Below the pieces are notes generated by a model, which saw nothing but the letters and a program-made list of their open reading frames with translations, was not told where the DNA came from and made no database searches. A stretch of 50,695 bases of DNA from Ga0077527 sp021300125 (GTDB lineage: Bacteria > Pseudomonadota > Gammaproteobacteria > Burkholderiales > SG8-41): positions 1 to 50,695 of the forward strand of contig JBKDUF010000039.1 in NCBI GenBank assembly GCA_046339595.1, written 5' to 3'. Shown here in pieces: positions 17,580 through 25,271 of the stretch. Each line of letters begins with the position of its first letter. The stretch's first letter is position 1. Both the position numbers and the translations under genes were made by a program.

Positions 17580-17593
17580 TTAATAAAATCAAA
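17580..17593 (+). repeat. AT-rich intergenic motif TTAATAAAAWCAAA (one of four)
   Basis: The 20-base gap before mutM reads TTAATAAAATCAAA, ending 5 bases before the mutM ATG and with no GGAG-type ribosome-binding site. Near-identical strings occur at 40040-40053 (plus), 25159-25172 (minus, TCAATAAAAACAAT) and 8227-8241 (plus, one base longer), all in gaps. In a GC-rich genome this is notable, but AT-rich composition alone may explain part of it. Confidence 0.35.
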
Positions 17594-17598
17594 TAGTT

Positions 17599-18432
17599 AT
17601 GCCGGAACTACCGGAAGTGGAAACGACCCGGCGCGGCCTGCGCGCCGCGGTGGAAGGCGGGCGCATCGCCGAGGCGGTGGTGCGCCACCGCGGACTGCGG
17701 CAGCCGGTGCCGCGCGGCCTTGAGCAGCAACTCGCGGGGGCGACGGTGCAATCGCTCGACCGCCGCGGCAAATATCTGCTCTTTGAATGCACGCGCAATG
17801 GCCATCGCAGCGGCACCCTGATCGTCCATCTCGGCATGTCGGGCCGGCTGTGGCTGGTCGATCGCGACACGCCGCCGCAGAAACACGATCACTTCGACCT
17901 CGCGATGGACCACGGCCGCGTGATCCGCCTGCGCGACCCGAGGCGCTTCGGACTGGTGCTGTGGCAACGCGGCCCCGCGCTGGAACATCCGCTGCTGCGC
18001 GACATCGGACCCGAACCGCTGACCGATGACTTCGACGGCGCCCAACTGCACCGGGAAACGCGCAGCCGCAGTGCTGCGATCAAGCTCGCGATCATGGACA
18101 GCCACCTGGTCTGCGGCGTCGGCAACATCTACGCCAACGAGGCACTGTTCCGCGCCGGCATCGACCCGCGCACACCTTCAAAACGGCTGTCGAAGGCGCG
18201 CTGCGACGCACTGGCGCGGGAGATCAAGGCGGTGCTGGGCGAGGCGATCAATGCCGGTGGCAGCTCACTGCGCGACTATGTCGGCAGCGACGGCATGGCG
18301 GGCAATTTCCAGAACAACTTCCTGGTTTACGGGCGCGCGGGAGAGGCCTGCACGCGCTGCGGATCGATGATTCGAGAAACAAAGCAGGCGCAGCGCGCGA
18401 CCTGCTTCTGCCCGCACTGCCAGAAACGCTAG
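17599..18432 (+). CDS. mutM: Formamidopyrimidine-DNA glycosylase (Fpg/MutM)
   Basis: Removes 8-oxoguanine and other oxidised purines and nicks the DNA by beta,delta-elimination. The 277-residue protein begins MPELPEVETTRRGL with catalytic P2 and E3 (initiator Met removed); K58 in RRGKYL is the conserved lysine. The H2TH region includes VCGVGNIYANEALFRAGIDP. The C-terminal zinc finger has CTRC and CPHC separated by 16 residues. It is 20 bases after the DUF4340 gene, without a clear ribosome-binding site, and converges on the ferredoxin gene with 9 bases between stops. Confidence 0.97.
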   Translation: MPELPEVETTRRGLRAAVEGGRIAEAVVRHRGLRQPVPRGLEQQLAGATVQSLDRRGKYLLFECTRNGHRSGTLIVHLGMSGRLWLVDRDTPPQKHDHFDLAMDHGRVIRLRDPRRFGLVLWQRGPALEHPLLRDIGPEPLTDDFDGAQLHRETRSRSAAIKLAIMDSHLVCGVGNIYANEALFRAGIDPRTPSKRLSKARCDALAREIKAVLGEAINAGGSSLRDYVGSDGMAGNFQNNFLVYGRAGEACTRCGSMIRETKQAQRATCFCPHCQKR

Positions 18433-18441
18433 CCTGCATCC

Positions 18442-18699
18442 TCAGGCCGCCTTCTTGCCCGTAAGCTTTTCATACTTGAGCTGCAGTTCTTCTTTCGTTT
18501 CCCGGTGCCCGGGATCTAGAGGGATACAGTCCACCGGGCACACCTTCTGGCACTGCGGCTCTTCGAAGTGGCCGACACATTCGGTGCACTTCGCGGGGTC
18601 AATGACGTAATACTCCTCGCCCGCCGAGATCGCCTCATTCGGGCACTCCGGTTCGCAGACGTCGCAATTGATGCACTCGTCGGTGATCATCAGCGCCAT
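18442..18699 (-). CDS. 2[4Fe-4S] ferredoxin, YfhL/Alvin type
   Basis: An 85-residue electron carrier. The first cluster motif is C9-x2-C12-x2-C15-x3-C19. The second is C38-x2-C41-x8-C50-x3-C54, with the extra C58 and the insertion between its Cys pairs characteristic of Allochromatium-type ferredoxins (YfhL in E. coli). The C-terminal charged helix (KEELQLKYEKLTGKKAA) is also typical. Its ATG overlaps the coaD stop by one base (TGATG). The coaD-ferredoxin pair is common in betaproteobacteria. The partner enzyme is unknown. Confidence 0.94.
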   Translation of the reverse strand: MALMITDECINCDVCEPECPNEAISAGEEYYVIDPAKCTECVGHFEEPQCQKVCPVDCIPLDPGHRETKEELQLKYEKLTGKKAA

Positions 18700-19193
18700 C
18701 AGCGGCCTCCGAGACCCTGGATTTTCTGCTTCAGGCGCTGCGCGATCACCGGCGACACGAATTGCGACACATCGCCGCCCATCACCGAGATCTCGCGCAC
18801 CAGTGTCGCCGACAGGAACATGTATTCCTCGCCCGGCGTCATGAACACGGTCTCCACTTCGGGATAGAGCTTGCGGTTCATGCCCGCGAGCTGGAATTCG
18901 TAGTCAAAGTCGGACACCGCGCGCACGCCACGCAGCACCACCCGGGCGTCATGCTGCTGCACGAAATCCATCAGCAGTCCGGAGAAACCCTCGACGCTGA
19001 CGTTTTTCAGGTCGGCCAGCGCCTCGCGTGCCATGTCGATGCGCTCGGCCAGCGTGAATAGCGGTTTCTTGGTGCGGCTGTCCGCCACGGCCAGCACGAC
19101 ATGGCCGAACAGTCGCGCTGAGCGGCGCACCAGATCTTCGTGGCCCAGGGTCATCGGATCAAAAGTGCCGGGGTAGACAGCCTTGTTGTTCAT
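18699..19193 (-). CDS. coaD: Phosphopantetheine adenylyltransferase
   Basis: Catalyses the fourth step of coenzyme A synthesis, adenylation of 4'-phosphopantetheine. The 164-residue nucleotidyltransferase begins MNNKAVYPGTFDPMTLGHEDL, with T10 and the TxGH motif (H18). LRGVRAVSDFDYEFQLAGMNRKLYPEVETVFM and the ISST-like region SATLVREISVMGGDV complete the family pattern. Its ATG overlaps the rsmD stop by 4 bases (ATGA), a widely conserved rsmD-coaD coupling. Confidence 0.97.
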   Translation of the reverse strand: MNNKAVYPGTFDPMTLGHEDLVRRSARLFGHVVLAVADSRTKKPLFTLAERIDMAREALADLKNVSVEGFSGLLMDFVQQHDARVVLRGVRAVSDFDYEFQLAGMNRKLYPEVETVFMTPGEEYMFLSATLVREISVMGGDVSQFVSPVIAQRLKQKIQGLGGR

Positions 19194-19759
19194 GGGGCGC
19201 CCGTTTCAGCGGTGTTTTGCAGCAGTTGGTAAAAAACCTGTCCGGCACGGCCCTGCCTGACCACCGTCCAGCCCGCGACCGGTTGCAGCGCAGCGCCGCT
19301 TTCGCAGTACACCATCGCTCCGGGCTTCAGGCAAGGTGGCAGGTCACGCAGCAGTTGCGGCCAGCAGTCGAGTGCAAAAGGCGGATCGAGCAGCACCAGA
19401 TCAAAGCGCTCGCGGCATTGGTGTAGAAATTTTAGCGCATCCCCGCGCTGCACGGTCACAGCCGCCGCCTGCAGGGCCTGCCGGTTGGCCTCCAGGGCGC
19501 GCAGGGCCGCTGCATCGTGCTCGACCAGCACAACCCGCGCCGCGCCACGGGAGGCGGCCTCGAATCCCAGCGCACCGCTGCCGGCGAAAAGATCGAGGCA
19601 ATGCCAGCCTTCGAGGTCCTGGCCCAGCCAGTTGAACAGGGTCTCGCGCACGCGGTCCGAGGTCGGACGCAACCCGGGGCGTTCGGCAAAACGGATGTGG
19701 CGGCTGCGCCAGGCGCCGCCGATGATGCGGACCACGCCGCCGCCAGCTGCAGCCGCCAT
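19190..19759 (-). CDS. rsmD: 16S rRNA (guanine966-N2)-methyltransferase RsmD
   Basis: Methylates G966 of 16S rRNA with SAM. The 189-residue protein shows RIIGGAWRSRHIRF, RPTSDRVRETLFNWL, SAM-binding motif I LDLFAGSGALGFEA at 55-68 and the N2-guanine catalytic motif LLDPPF at 123-128. The start overlaps the stop of the upstream M16-like gene by one base. It forms an operon with the two M16 genes upstream and coaD and ferredoxin downstream. Confidence 0.95.
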   Translation of the reverse strand: MAAAAGGGVVRIIGGAWRSRHIRFAERPGLRPTSDRVRETLFNWLGQDLEGWHCLDLFAGSGALGFEAASRGAARVVLVEHDAAALRALEANRQALQAAAVTVQRGDALKFLHQCRERFDLVLLDPPFALDCWPQLLRDLPPCLKPGAMVYCESGAALQPVAGWTVVRQGRAGQVFYQLLQNTAETGAP

Positions 19760-21084
19760 CAGGGCGCAGCCGGGGCTGCCGCACCGACCACGACAGTGAC
19801 CACACGCAGCGGATCGATCATGCGCGCGAACGCGGTACGGATATCGGCGGCGGTCAGCCGCTCGATGGCCGGAACGAAGCGTTCGAGGTAATCGAGCGGC
19901 AGGTCATAGAAACCGATCAGGCCTAGATGCTCGTGGATCTTGCGGTTACTGTCGATGCGCATCGGAAAACCGCCGACGATGTTCCGCTTAGCGGCCGCCA
20001 GCTCCTTCTCGCTCGGGCCGTTGGCAACAAACTCGGCCAGTGTTTTTCGCACCACTGCCAGCGCCTCGCCGGCCTGGTCCCGCTGGGTCTGCAGGCCGAT
20101 GGTGAAAGCTCCCGCGGACAGCATGGGCGCAAAAGTGCTGTAGGCCGAATAGGCAAGACCGCGCTTCTGGCGCACTTCCTCGTTGATGCGCGAGACAAAA
20201 CCGCCGCCCCCAAGGATGTGGTTGCCGAGCAGAATGGCAAAAAAGTCGGGGTTGCTGCGCCTGATGCCCGGCGCGCCGACCAGGATGTGGCTCTGTGTCG
20301 CCGGATGCGCGATGTTGCGCTCGATCGCGGCGGCGAGCGGCGCGGGATCGGGCAGGGCAGAGGGCCCCGGCCCGCGCGGCAGGTCGCGGGTGAGCTGATC
20401 GGCGATGGCCTCCGCTTCAGCGCGCGTGACATCGCCCATGATCGCCACCACGGCCCGCTCGGACACAAAGTGTGACCGGTGGAAGGCCAGCAGATCATCG
20501 CGGCCAATGCGGTCCAGGGTTTCGATTTCATAGTTGCGGCGGCCGTAAGGATGGCTGCCGAACAGCGCACGCTGGAACTCGCGGCCGGCAATGGTTGCCG
20601 GCAGGCGCTCGGCCTCCTTCAGCGAGGCGGCAAGACGGTTGCGTTCGCGCTCCAGCACGGACTGCGGAAACTCGGGAGCGGCCAGCATGCGCGACATCAA
20701 CTGCAGCGGCTCGTTACGCCAGCGCGGATCGGACAGCGTGCGCAGGGTGTATCCGCTGCGATCACTGTCGAAACGGCTACCGAGGATGGCGCCGTTGTCG
20801 GCGAGACGCTGCTCGATCTGCTCCTCGTTCAGCCCGGGCAGGCCAAGCCGCATCAGGCTGTTGGTAAACCCGGCGACACCGGTCTTGTCTGTGCGGTCGA
20901 AGGCGGCGCCCGCGGGAAACTCCACCGAAATATCGACCATCGGCAAGCCGCGGTTGGCGACGAAATAGACCTTGGCACCGTTAGCGGTGCGCCAGTGTTC
21001 GATCGGCAGGATGGCCTGCGCGGCCTGCGCGCAAAGGATCAGCAGCAGGAACGCCGCGCAGCGCAGTTGCAGCCTAGTTGCCAT
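19759..21084 (-). CDS. M16-family peptidase-like protein, probably non-catalytic partner
   Basis: A 441-residue M16 (pitrilysin/insulinase) fold protein with a signal peptide ending near ILCAQAAQA. The metal-binding HxxEH motif is absent: the equivalent place reads GVAGFTNSLMRLG. The substrate-binding half is well kept, for example NHILGGGGFVSRINEEVRQKRGLAYSAYSTF. Bacterial M16B proteases often work as a heterodimer of a HxxEH subunit and such a partner, and the catalytic subunit is encoded just upstream with an 11-base overlap. Periplasmic location is inferred. ATG 21084 is used because it gives the signal peptide. Confidence 0.9.
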   Translation of the reverse strand: MATRLQLRCAAFLLLILCAQAAQAILPIEHWRTANGAKVYFVANRGLPMVDISVEFPAGAAFDRTDKTGVAGFTNSLMRLGLPGLNEEQIEQRLADNGAILGSRFDSDRSGYTLRTLSDPRWRNEPLQLMSRMLAAPEFPQSVLERERNRLAASLKEAERLPATIAGREFQRALFGSHPYGRRNYEIETLDRIGRDDLLAFHRSHFVSERAVVAIMGDVTRAEAEAIADQLTRDLPRGPGPSALPDPAPLAAAIERNIAHPATQSHILVGAPGIRRSNPDFFAILLGNHILGGGGFVSRINEEVRQKRGLAYSAYSTFAPMLSAGAFTIGLQTQRDQAGEALAVVRKTLAEFVANGPSEKELAAAKRNIVGGFPMRIDSNRKIHEHLGLIGFYDLPLDYLERFVPAIERLTAADIRTAFARMIDPLRVVTVVVGAAAPAAP

Positions 21085-22465
21085 GGCGGGCTCCCGCTGG
21101 TGGCGCAGCCCGCGGCGGCGCACCCGCCATCGGCTGCGGATCGAGGTAAGCGATGGTAAGCTGGTCATCAACCAGATACTTGCGCGCGACTTCGCGGATC
21201 TGCTCGGAGCTGATCTGCTGCAGTCGCTCGATGAACAGGTCCTGGTCGCGAAAGGACAGACCCACCGTATCCAGGGCACCGATCATGCGTGCCTGGAAAA
21301 ACATCGAATCGCGCTGGTAGACGTTACCGGAAATGATCTGGGCACGCACACGATTGAGTTCGGCCTCGATGACGCCCTCGTCGATCACCCGTTGCAATTC
21401 GCGCCGCAGCGCGGCCTCCAATTCTGCAGCGCTACGGCCGGGCGCCGGAGTTCCTGCGAGCAGGAAGAATGCGGGGCCTCGGCCAATGCCATCGTAGCCG
21501 GCACCGGCCGTAACGGCGATGCGCTCGTCCTTGACCAGACGCTGCGGCAGGCGCGCTGCGGCATTGCCGCTGAGAATCGCCTGGAGCATGTCCAGAGCAT
21601 AGGGTTCCCATTCCTCAGAAGGCCTCTGCAGCCGCGGCACCCGCCAGGCCATCAGCACCTGGGCCTGTTCGGCCGGCACCTTCACCGTCAGCCGCTGGAT
21701 GCCGAGCTGCGGCGGTTCTGCCTGCGTCTTGCGCTCCGGCAGGGCCTTGCGCGGGATGCGGCCGAAATGCCGTTCCGCCAGCGCAAAGACCTCAGCGGGC
21801 TGCACGTCACCGACAACCACCAGGATTGCGTTGTTGGGGGCGTACCACTGGTCGTAAAAACGGCGCGTATCCTCGACTGTCAGGGTCTCGAGGTCGCTCA
21901 TCCAGCCAATCACCGGATGGCGGTAGGGATGGGCCTTCAGCGCACTCGCCATCAGCCGCTCGTAAACCACGGCCTGGGGCCGGTCATCGGTGCGCCAGCG
22001 CCGCTCCTCCATCACCACCTTGATTTCCTTCGCAAATTCTTCGGGTGTGATGACCAGGTTGCGCATGCGGTCGGCTTCCAGCCGCAGCGCTAGTGGCAGT
22101 GCCGATTTCTGCAGGGTCTGGAAATAGGCGGTGTAATCGCGGCTGGTGAACGCATTGTCGCGGCCACCGGCATTGGCGATCAGCCGCGAAAACTCCCCCG
22201 CAGGCACACTGCGCGTGCCCTTGAACATCATGTGTTCGAGCACATGCGCCACGCCGGTGATACCGTTGTGCTCGTCCATGCTGCCGACCCGGTACCAGAC
22301 CATGCTCACGGCCACCGGCGCGCGGCGATCGGGCTTGACGATGATGCGCATGCCGTTGGCGAGCTCGTGCACGGCCACATCATCGGAGGGCCGCGCAGCG
22401 GACAACGCTGCCGGCAGCAGCAACAGTGCGCACAGCGTGGCACGCAGCATTCGGGATCGGATCAT
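21074..22465 (-). CDS. M16-family zinc metallopeptidase, catalytic subunit
   Basis: A 463-residue secreted peptidase. The inverted zinc motif HVLEH is at 74-78 (H74, E77, H78), and the distal ligand is in VMEERR (E153 or E154). The signal peptide is at about 6-24 (LRATLCALLLLPAALSAARP). The second M16 half with an R/Y-containing segment follows to the C-terminus. ATG 22465 is preferred; ATG 22450 is a possible alternative. It heads the minus operon peptidase-partner-rsmD-coaD-ferredoxin and is divergent from ftsY. Substrates are likely periplasmic peptides; none is indicated. Confidence 0.92.
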   Translation of the reverse strand: MIRSRMLRATLCALLLLPAALSAARPSDDVAVHELANGMRIIVKPDRRAPVAVSMVWYRVGSMDEHNGITGVAHVLEHMMFKGTRSVPAGEFSRLIANAGGRDNAFTSRDYTAYFQTLQKSALPLALRLEADRMRNLVITPEEFAKEIKVVMEERRWRTDDRPQAVVYERLMASALKAHPYRHPVIGWMSDLETLTVEDTRRFYDQWYAPNNAILVVVGDVQPAEVFALAERHFGRIPRKALPERKTQAEPPQLGIQRLTVKVPAEQAQVLMAWRVPRLQRPSEEWEPYALDMLQAILSGNAAARLPQRLVKDERIAVTAGAGYDGIGRGPAFFLLAGTPAPGRSAAELEAALRRELQRVIDEGVIEAELNRVRAQIISGNVYQRDSMFFQARMIGALDTVGLSFRDQDLFIERLQQISSEQIREVARKYLVDDQLTIAYLDPQPMAGAPPRAAPPAGARHGN

Positions 22466-22605
22466 GTCTGTAGACGCCTGCAGGTCAGGGCGGGGACATC
22501 GCCCTGATAGAATTGTAGCCAATTCGGTTGCGCCGATTTCCGGCCAGGCCAATTTAACCGCCATGACCCGGTGTCATGGCCCCGACCCTTCAGACCATCC
22601 GGCCC

Positions 22606-23580
22606 ATGTTTGGTTTCGGCAAAAAAGCGGAAAACGATGCCCAGCCCGCGGTGCCGTCGGGCTGGCTGGCCCGGCTGCGCCAGGGCCTCGACAAGACACG
22701 CGCCAGACTGGCCGGCAGCCTCGGCGCGCTGTTCGGCGGCAGCCGCCGCCTCGACGACGCGTTCTTCGAGGAACTCGAAACCGCGCTGCTTAGCGCCGAT
22801 GTCGGCGTTGCCGCCACTTCAAGGCTGCTCGCCGCGCTGCGCGAACGAGCCCGCCGCGAACGCCACACCGACGCTTCGCAGCTGCGGGGCGCCCTGCAGG
22901 AAGAACTGCTGCAGCTGCTCAAGCCCGCCGAACAGCCACTGGATATTGGCGCCGCGAAGCCCTTTGTGATCATGCTGGCCGGGGTCAACGGCGCGGGCAA
23001 GACCACCTCCATCGGCAAGCTGGCACGCCTTTTCCAGAACCAGGGCCGTTCGGTGCTGCTCGCCGCCGGCGACACTTTCCGTGCCGCGGCCCGCGAGCAA
23101 CTGCTGGCCTGGGGCGAGCGCAACAACGTCACGGTCATCGCCCAGGAGTCAGGGGATGCCGCGGCGGTAATCTTTGATGCGATCAGCGCCGCACGCGCGC
23201 GCGGCATCGACGTCGTGCTCGCCGACACCGCGGGCCGCCTGCCGACGCAACTGCACCTGATGGAAGAAATCAAGAAAGTGAAGCGCGTGATCGCCAAGGC
23301 ATTGCCCGACGCGCCGCATGAGGTGCTTCTGGTGCTCGACGCCAATACCGGACAGAACGCGCTGGCGCAGCTTGCCGCCTTTGACGCCGCCATTGGTGTC
23401 ACAGGCCTGGTGCTGACCAAGCTCGACGGCACCGCCAAGGGCGGCGTGGTTGCAGCCATCGCCGCTGCGCGCCCCGACAAGGCTCCGGTGCCGGTGCGTT
23501 TCATCGGTGTCGGCGAGGGTCTCGACGACCTGCGTCCATTTGTCGCCGCTGAATTCGCGGATGCGCTGATCGGATCCTGA
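22606..23580 (+). CDS. ftsY: Signal recognition particle receptor FtsY
   Basis: SRP receptor GTPase that targets ribosomes to SecYEG. From ATG 22606 (MFGFGKK, the common FtsY start) it has 324 residues. The N-terminal acidic A domain is almost absent; the basic amphipathic segment is kept. The NG domain shows G1 GVNGAGKT at 126-133, DTFRAAAREQL, DTAGR at 207-211 and TKLDGTAKGG at 271-280. It begins the conserved ftsY-ftsE-ftsX-rpoH run. An in-frame ATG at 22576 would add ten residues but gives an atypical N-terminus. Confidence 0.96.
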   Translation: MFGFGKKAENDAQPAVPSGWLARLRQGLDKTRARLAGSLGALFGGSRRLDDAFFEELETALLSADVGVAATSRLLAALRERARRERHTDASQLRGALQEELLQLLKPAEQPLDIGAAKPFVIMLAGVNGAGKTTSIGKLARLFQNQGRSVLLAAGDTFRAAAREQLLAWGERNNVTVIAQESGDAAAVIFDAISAARARGIDVVLADTAGRLPTQLHLMEEIKKVKRVIAKALPDAPHEVLLVLDANTGQNALAQLAAFDAAIGVTGLVLTKLDGTAKGGVVAAIAAARPDKAPVPVRFIGVGEGLDDLRPFVAAEFADALIGS

Positions 23581-23590
23581 AGCCCGCACC

Positions 23591-24250
23591 ATGACCCAGA
23601 TTGCCCTCAGCAATGTCAGCAAGCGATATCCCGGTGGCCACGATGCGCTGACGGATGTCACCCTCACCGTGGAAACCGGCGAGCTGTTACTGGTCACCGG
23701 CCATTCGGGAGCAGGCAAAAGCACGCTGCTCAAGCTGATGGCCGCGATCGAACGGCCGACCGCCGGCTCGGTGCTGGTCAACGGCCAGAACATCGGCACC
23801 CTGCGCGCCCGCGGCATTCCCTTCCTGCGCCGCAATTTCGGCCTTGTGTTCCAGGACCACAAGCTGCTGTTCGACCGCAGCGTGTTCGACAATGTGATGC
23901 TGCCGCTCGACATCGGCGGCTTTGACCGGCGCGAGGGCGCCCGCCGGGCGCGCGCCGCGCTGGACAAGGTTGGCCTGCTCACCCGCGAGAAGTCGCGCCC
24001 GATCACGCTTTCGGGTGGCGAGCAGCAACGGCTGTGCATCGCCCGTGCCATCGTGCACCGGCCCGCGGTGCTGCTCGCCGACGAGCCCACCGGCAATCTC
24101 GACACCGGCTACGCCGCGGAGATCGGACGCCTGTTTTCCGAGTTCAACCAGGTCGGGGTCACGGTGATTCTCGCCACGCATGACCCGCTGCTGGCCGAAC
24201 TGCTCGAACCGCGCATGATCCGGCTGCGCGGCGGAAAGCTCGAATCATGA
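23591..24250 (+). CDS. ftsE: Cell-division ABC ATPase FtsE
   Basis: FtsE drives FtsX to activate septal peptidoglycan hydrolases through EnvC-type activators. The 219-residue protein has Walker A GHSGAGKS at 37-44, RRNFGLVFQDHKLL (the Q loop), signature LSGGEQQR and Walker B VLLADEPTGNLD. Length is standard. It is 10 bases after ftsY and overlaps ftsX by 4 bases. Confidence 0.96.
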   Translation: MTQIALSNVSKRYPGGHDALTDVTLTVETGELLLVTGHSGAGKSTLLKLMAAIERPTAGSVLVNGQNIGTLRARGIPFLRRNFGLVFQDHKLLFDRSVFDNVMLPLDIGGFDRREGARRARAALDKVGLLTREKSRPITLSGGEQQRLCIARAIVHRPAVLLADEPTGNLDTGYAAEIGRLFSEFNQVGVTVILATHDPLLAELLEPRMIRLRGGKLES

Positions 24251-25155
24251 GGACCTGGGCCACCGCTCACCGGCGTGCCCTTGCCGGCGCTTTGCGCCGC
24301 CTTGCCGCCGCGCCGCTCGCTTCACTACTGAATGTGGCGGTGATCGGCATCGCGCTGGCGCTGCCGATGGCCCTTTACGTGATGCTCGACAATGCGCGCA
24401 ACCTGGCGCGAGACTACGCGCCGCAGCCTGAGCTGAGCCTGTTTCTCTCCGCGGACGCGGGCGCCACCGACATCCAGGTGATCGAACTGCGCCTGAAAAA
24501 ACACGCCAGCCTCGCCGGATACCGGTTTGTTCCCAAGGCCCAGGCCCTGGAGCAGCTCAAGTCCCGGGCAGGCCTCGGCGATGTCGCAGCAGGCCTGCCG
24601 CAAAACCCGCTGCCCGATGCCTTTGTCGTGACCGCCCGCGACAGCGGCAGCGCGGCACTGGAAGCGCTGCGCGCCGAGTTTGCGGCCTGGCCGAAAGTGG
24701 CTGAAGCCCATGTTGACTCCGACTGGGCACGCCGGCTCGACAACCTGATCGCACTTGGCCGCTACGCGGTGCTGATGCTGGCCGGGATCCTCGCCTTCGC
24801 TCTCGCAGCCATCACCTTCAACACCATCCGCCTGCAAATCCTGACCCAGCGCGAGGAAATCGAGGTCGCCAAGCTGATCGGGGCCACGGACGGCTGGATT
24901 CAGCGCCCCTTCCTCTACTACGGCGCCCTGGCCGGAGCGACCGGCGGCATCACCGCCTGGCTGTTGACGGCGGCGGGCCTTTGGGTGCTCAACAGCCAGA
25001 TCAAATCCCTCGCCGCCCTCTACGGCCTGCCACTGCAACTGGGCCACCTGAGCTGGGGGGACAGCCTGTATGCGCTGGCCATCGCCGCCGGCCTCGGCTG
25101 GTTCGGTGCCTGGCTATCGGTGCGCCGCCATCTCAGCCATCACAATCCATCATAA
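24247..25155 (+). CDS. ftsX: Cell-division ABC permease FtsX
   Basis: Partner of FtsE with four membrane helices and a periplasmic loop. The 302-residue protein has its first helix at about 25-48, then a loop domain (about 50-170) containing the typical ELSLFLSADAGATDIQVIELRLK. Three helices follow, with conserved cytoplasmic EEIEVAKLIGATDGWIQRPFLYYGAL between them. The ATG overlaps the ftsE stop (ATGA). The AT-rich gap after it precedes rpoH. Confidence 0.95.
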   Translation: MRTWATAHRRALAGALRRLAAAPLASLLNVAVIGIALALPMALYVMLDNARNLARDYAPQPELSLFLSADAGATDIQVIELRLKKHASLAGYRFVPKAQALEQLKSRAGLGDVAAGLPQNPLPDAFVVTARDSGSAALEALRAEFAAWPKVAEAHVDSDWARRLDNLIALGRYAVLMLAGILAFALAAITFNTIRLQILTQREEIEVAKLIGATDGWIQRPFLYYGALAGATGGITAWLLTAAGLWVLNSQIKSLAALYGLPLQLGHLSWGDSLYALAIAAGLGWFGAWLSVRRHLSHHNPS

Positions 25156-25209
25156 ATTATTGTTTTTATTGATTTATTTTTTATCGCCCCAGGGAACTCC
25201 CGACCCAGT

Positions 25210-25236
25210 TTGGCACTCATATCATGAGAGTGCTAA
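25210..25236 (+). promoter_or_regulatory. CIRCE operator (HrcA-binding inverted repeat) upstream of rpoH
   Basis: TTGGCACTC (25210-25218), nine bases, then GAGTGCTAA (25228-25236). The consensus CIRCE is TTAGCACTC-N9-GAGTGCTAA, so the match is 17 of 18 arm positions with exact spacing. The site lies 35 bases before the rpoH ATG. TTGGCA (25210-25215) and TAAACT (25234-25239), 18 bases apart, could also be the -35 and -10, so the HrcA repressor would occlude the promoter; that overlap is inference. Confidence 0.88.
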
Positions 25237-25271
25237 ACTGCAATGCAGCAACGAGCCAAAAGGAGTTCACG

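Noticed and set aside
17587..17599. Perfect IHF consensus (WATCAANNNNTTR) before mutM
   Set aside because: About one or two such matches are expected by chance in a window of this size, and the site overlaps the start codon. It is better explained by the AT-rich spacer.
25224..25271. Upstream in-frame ATG for rpoH
   Set aside because: It lies inside the CIRCE repeat and has no ribosome-binding site; ATG 25272 has AGGAG at the right distance and gives the normal N-terminus.
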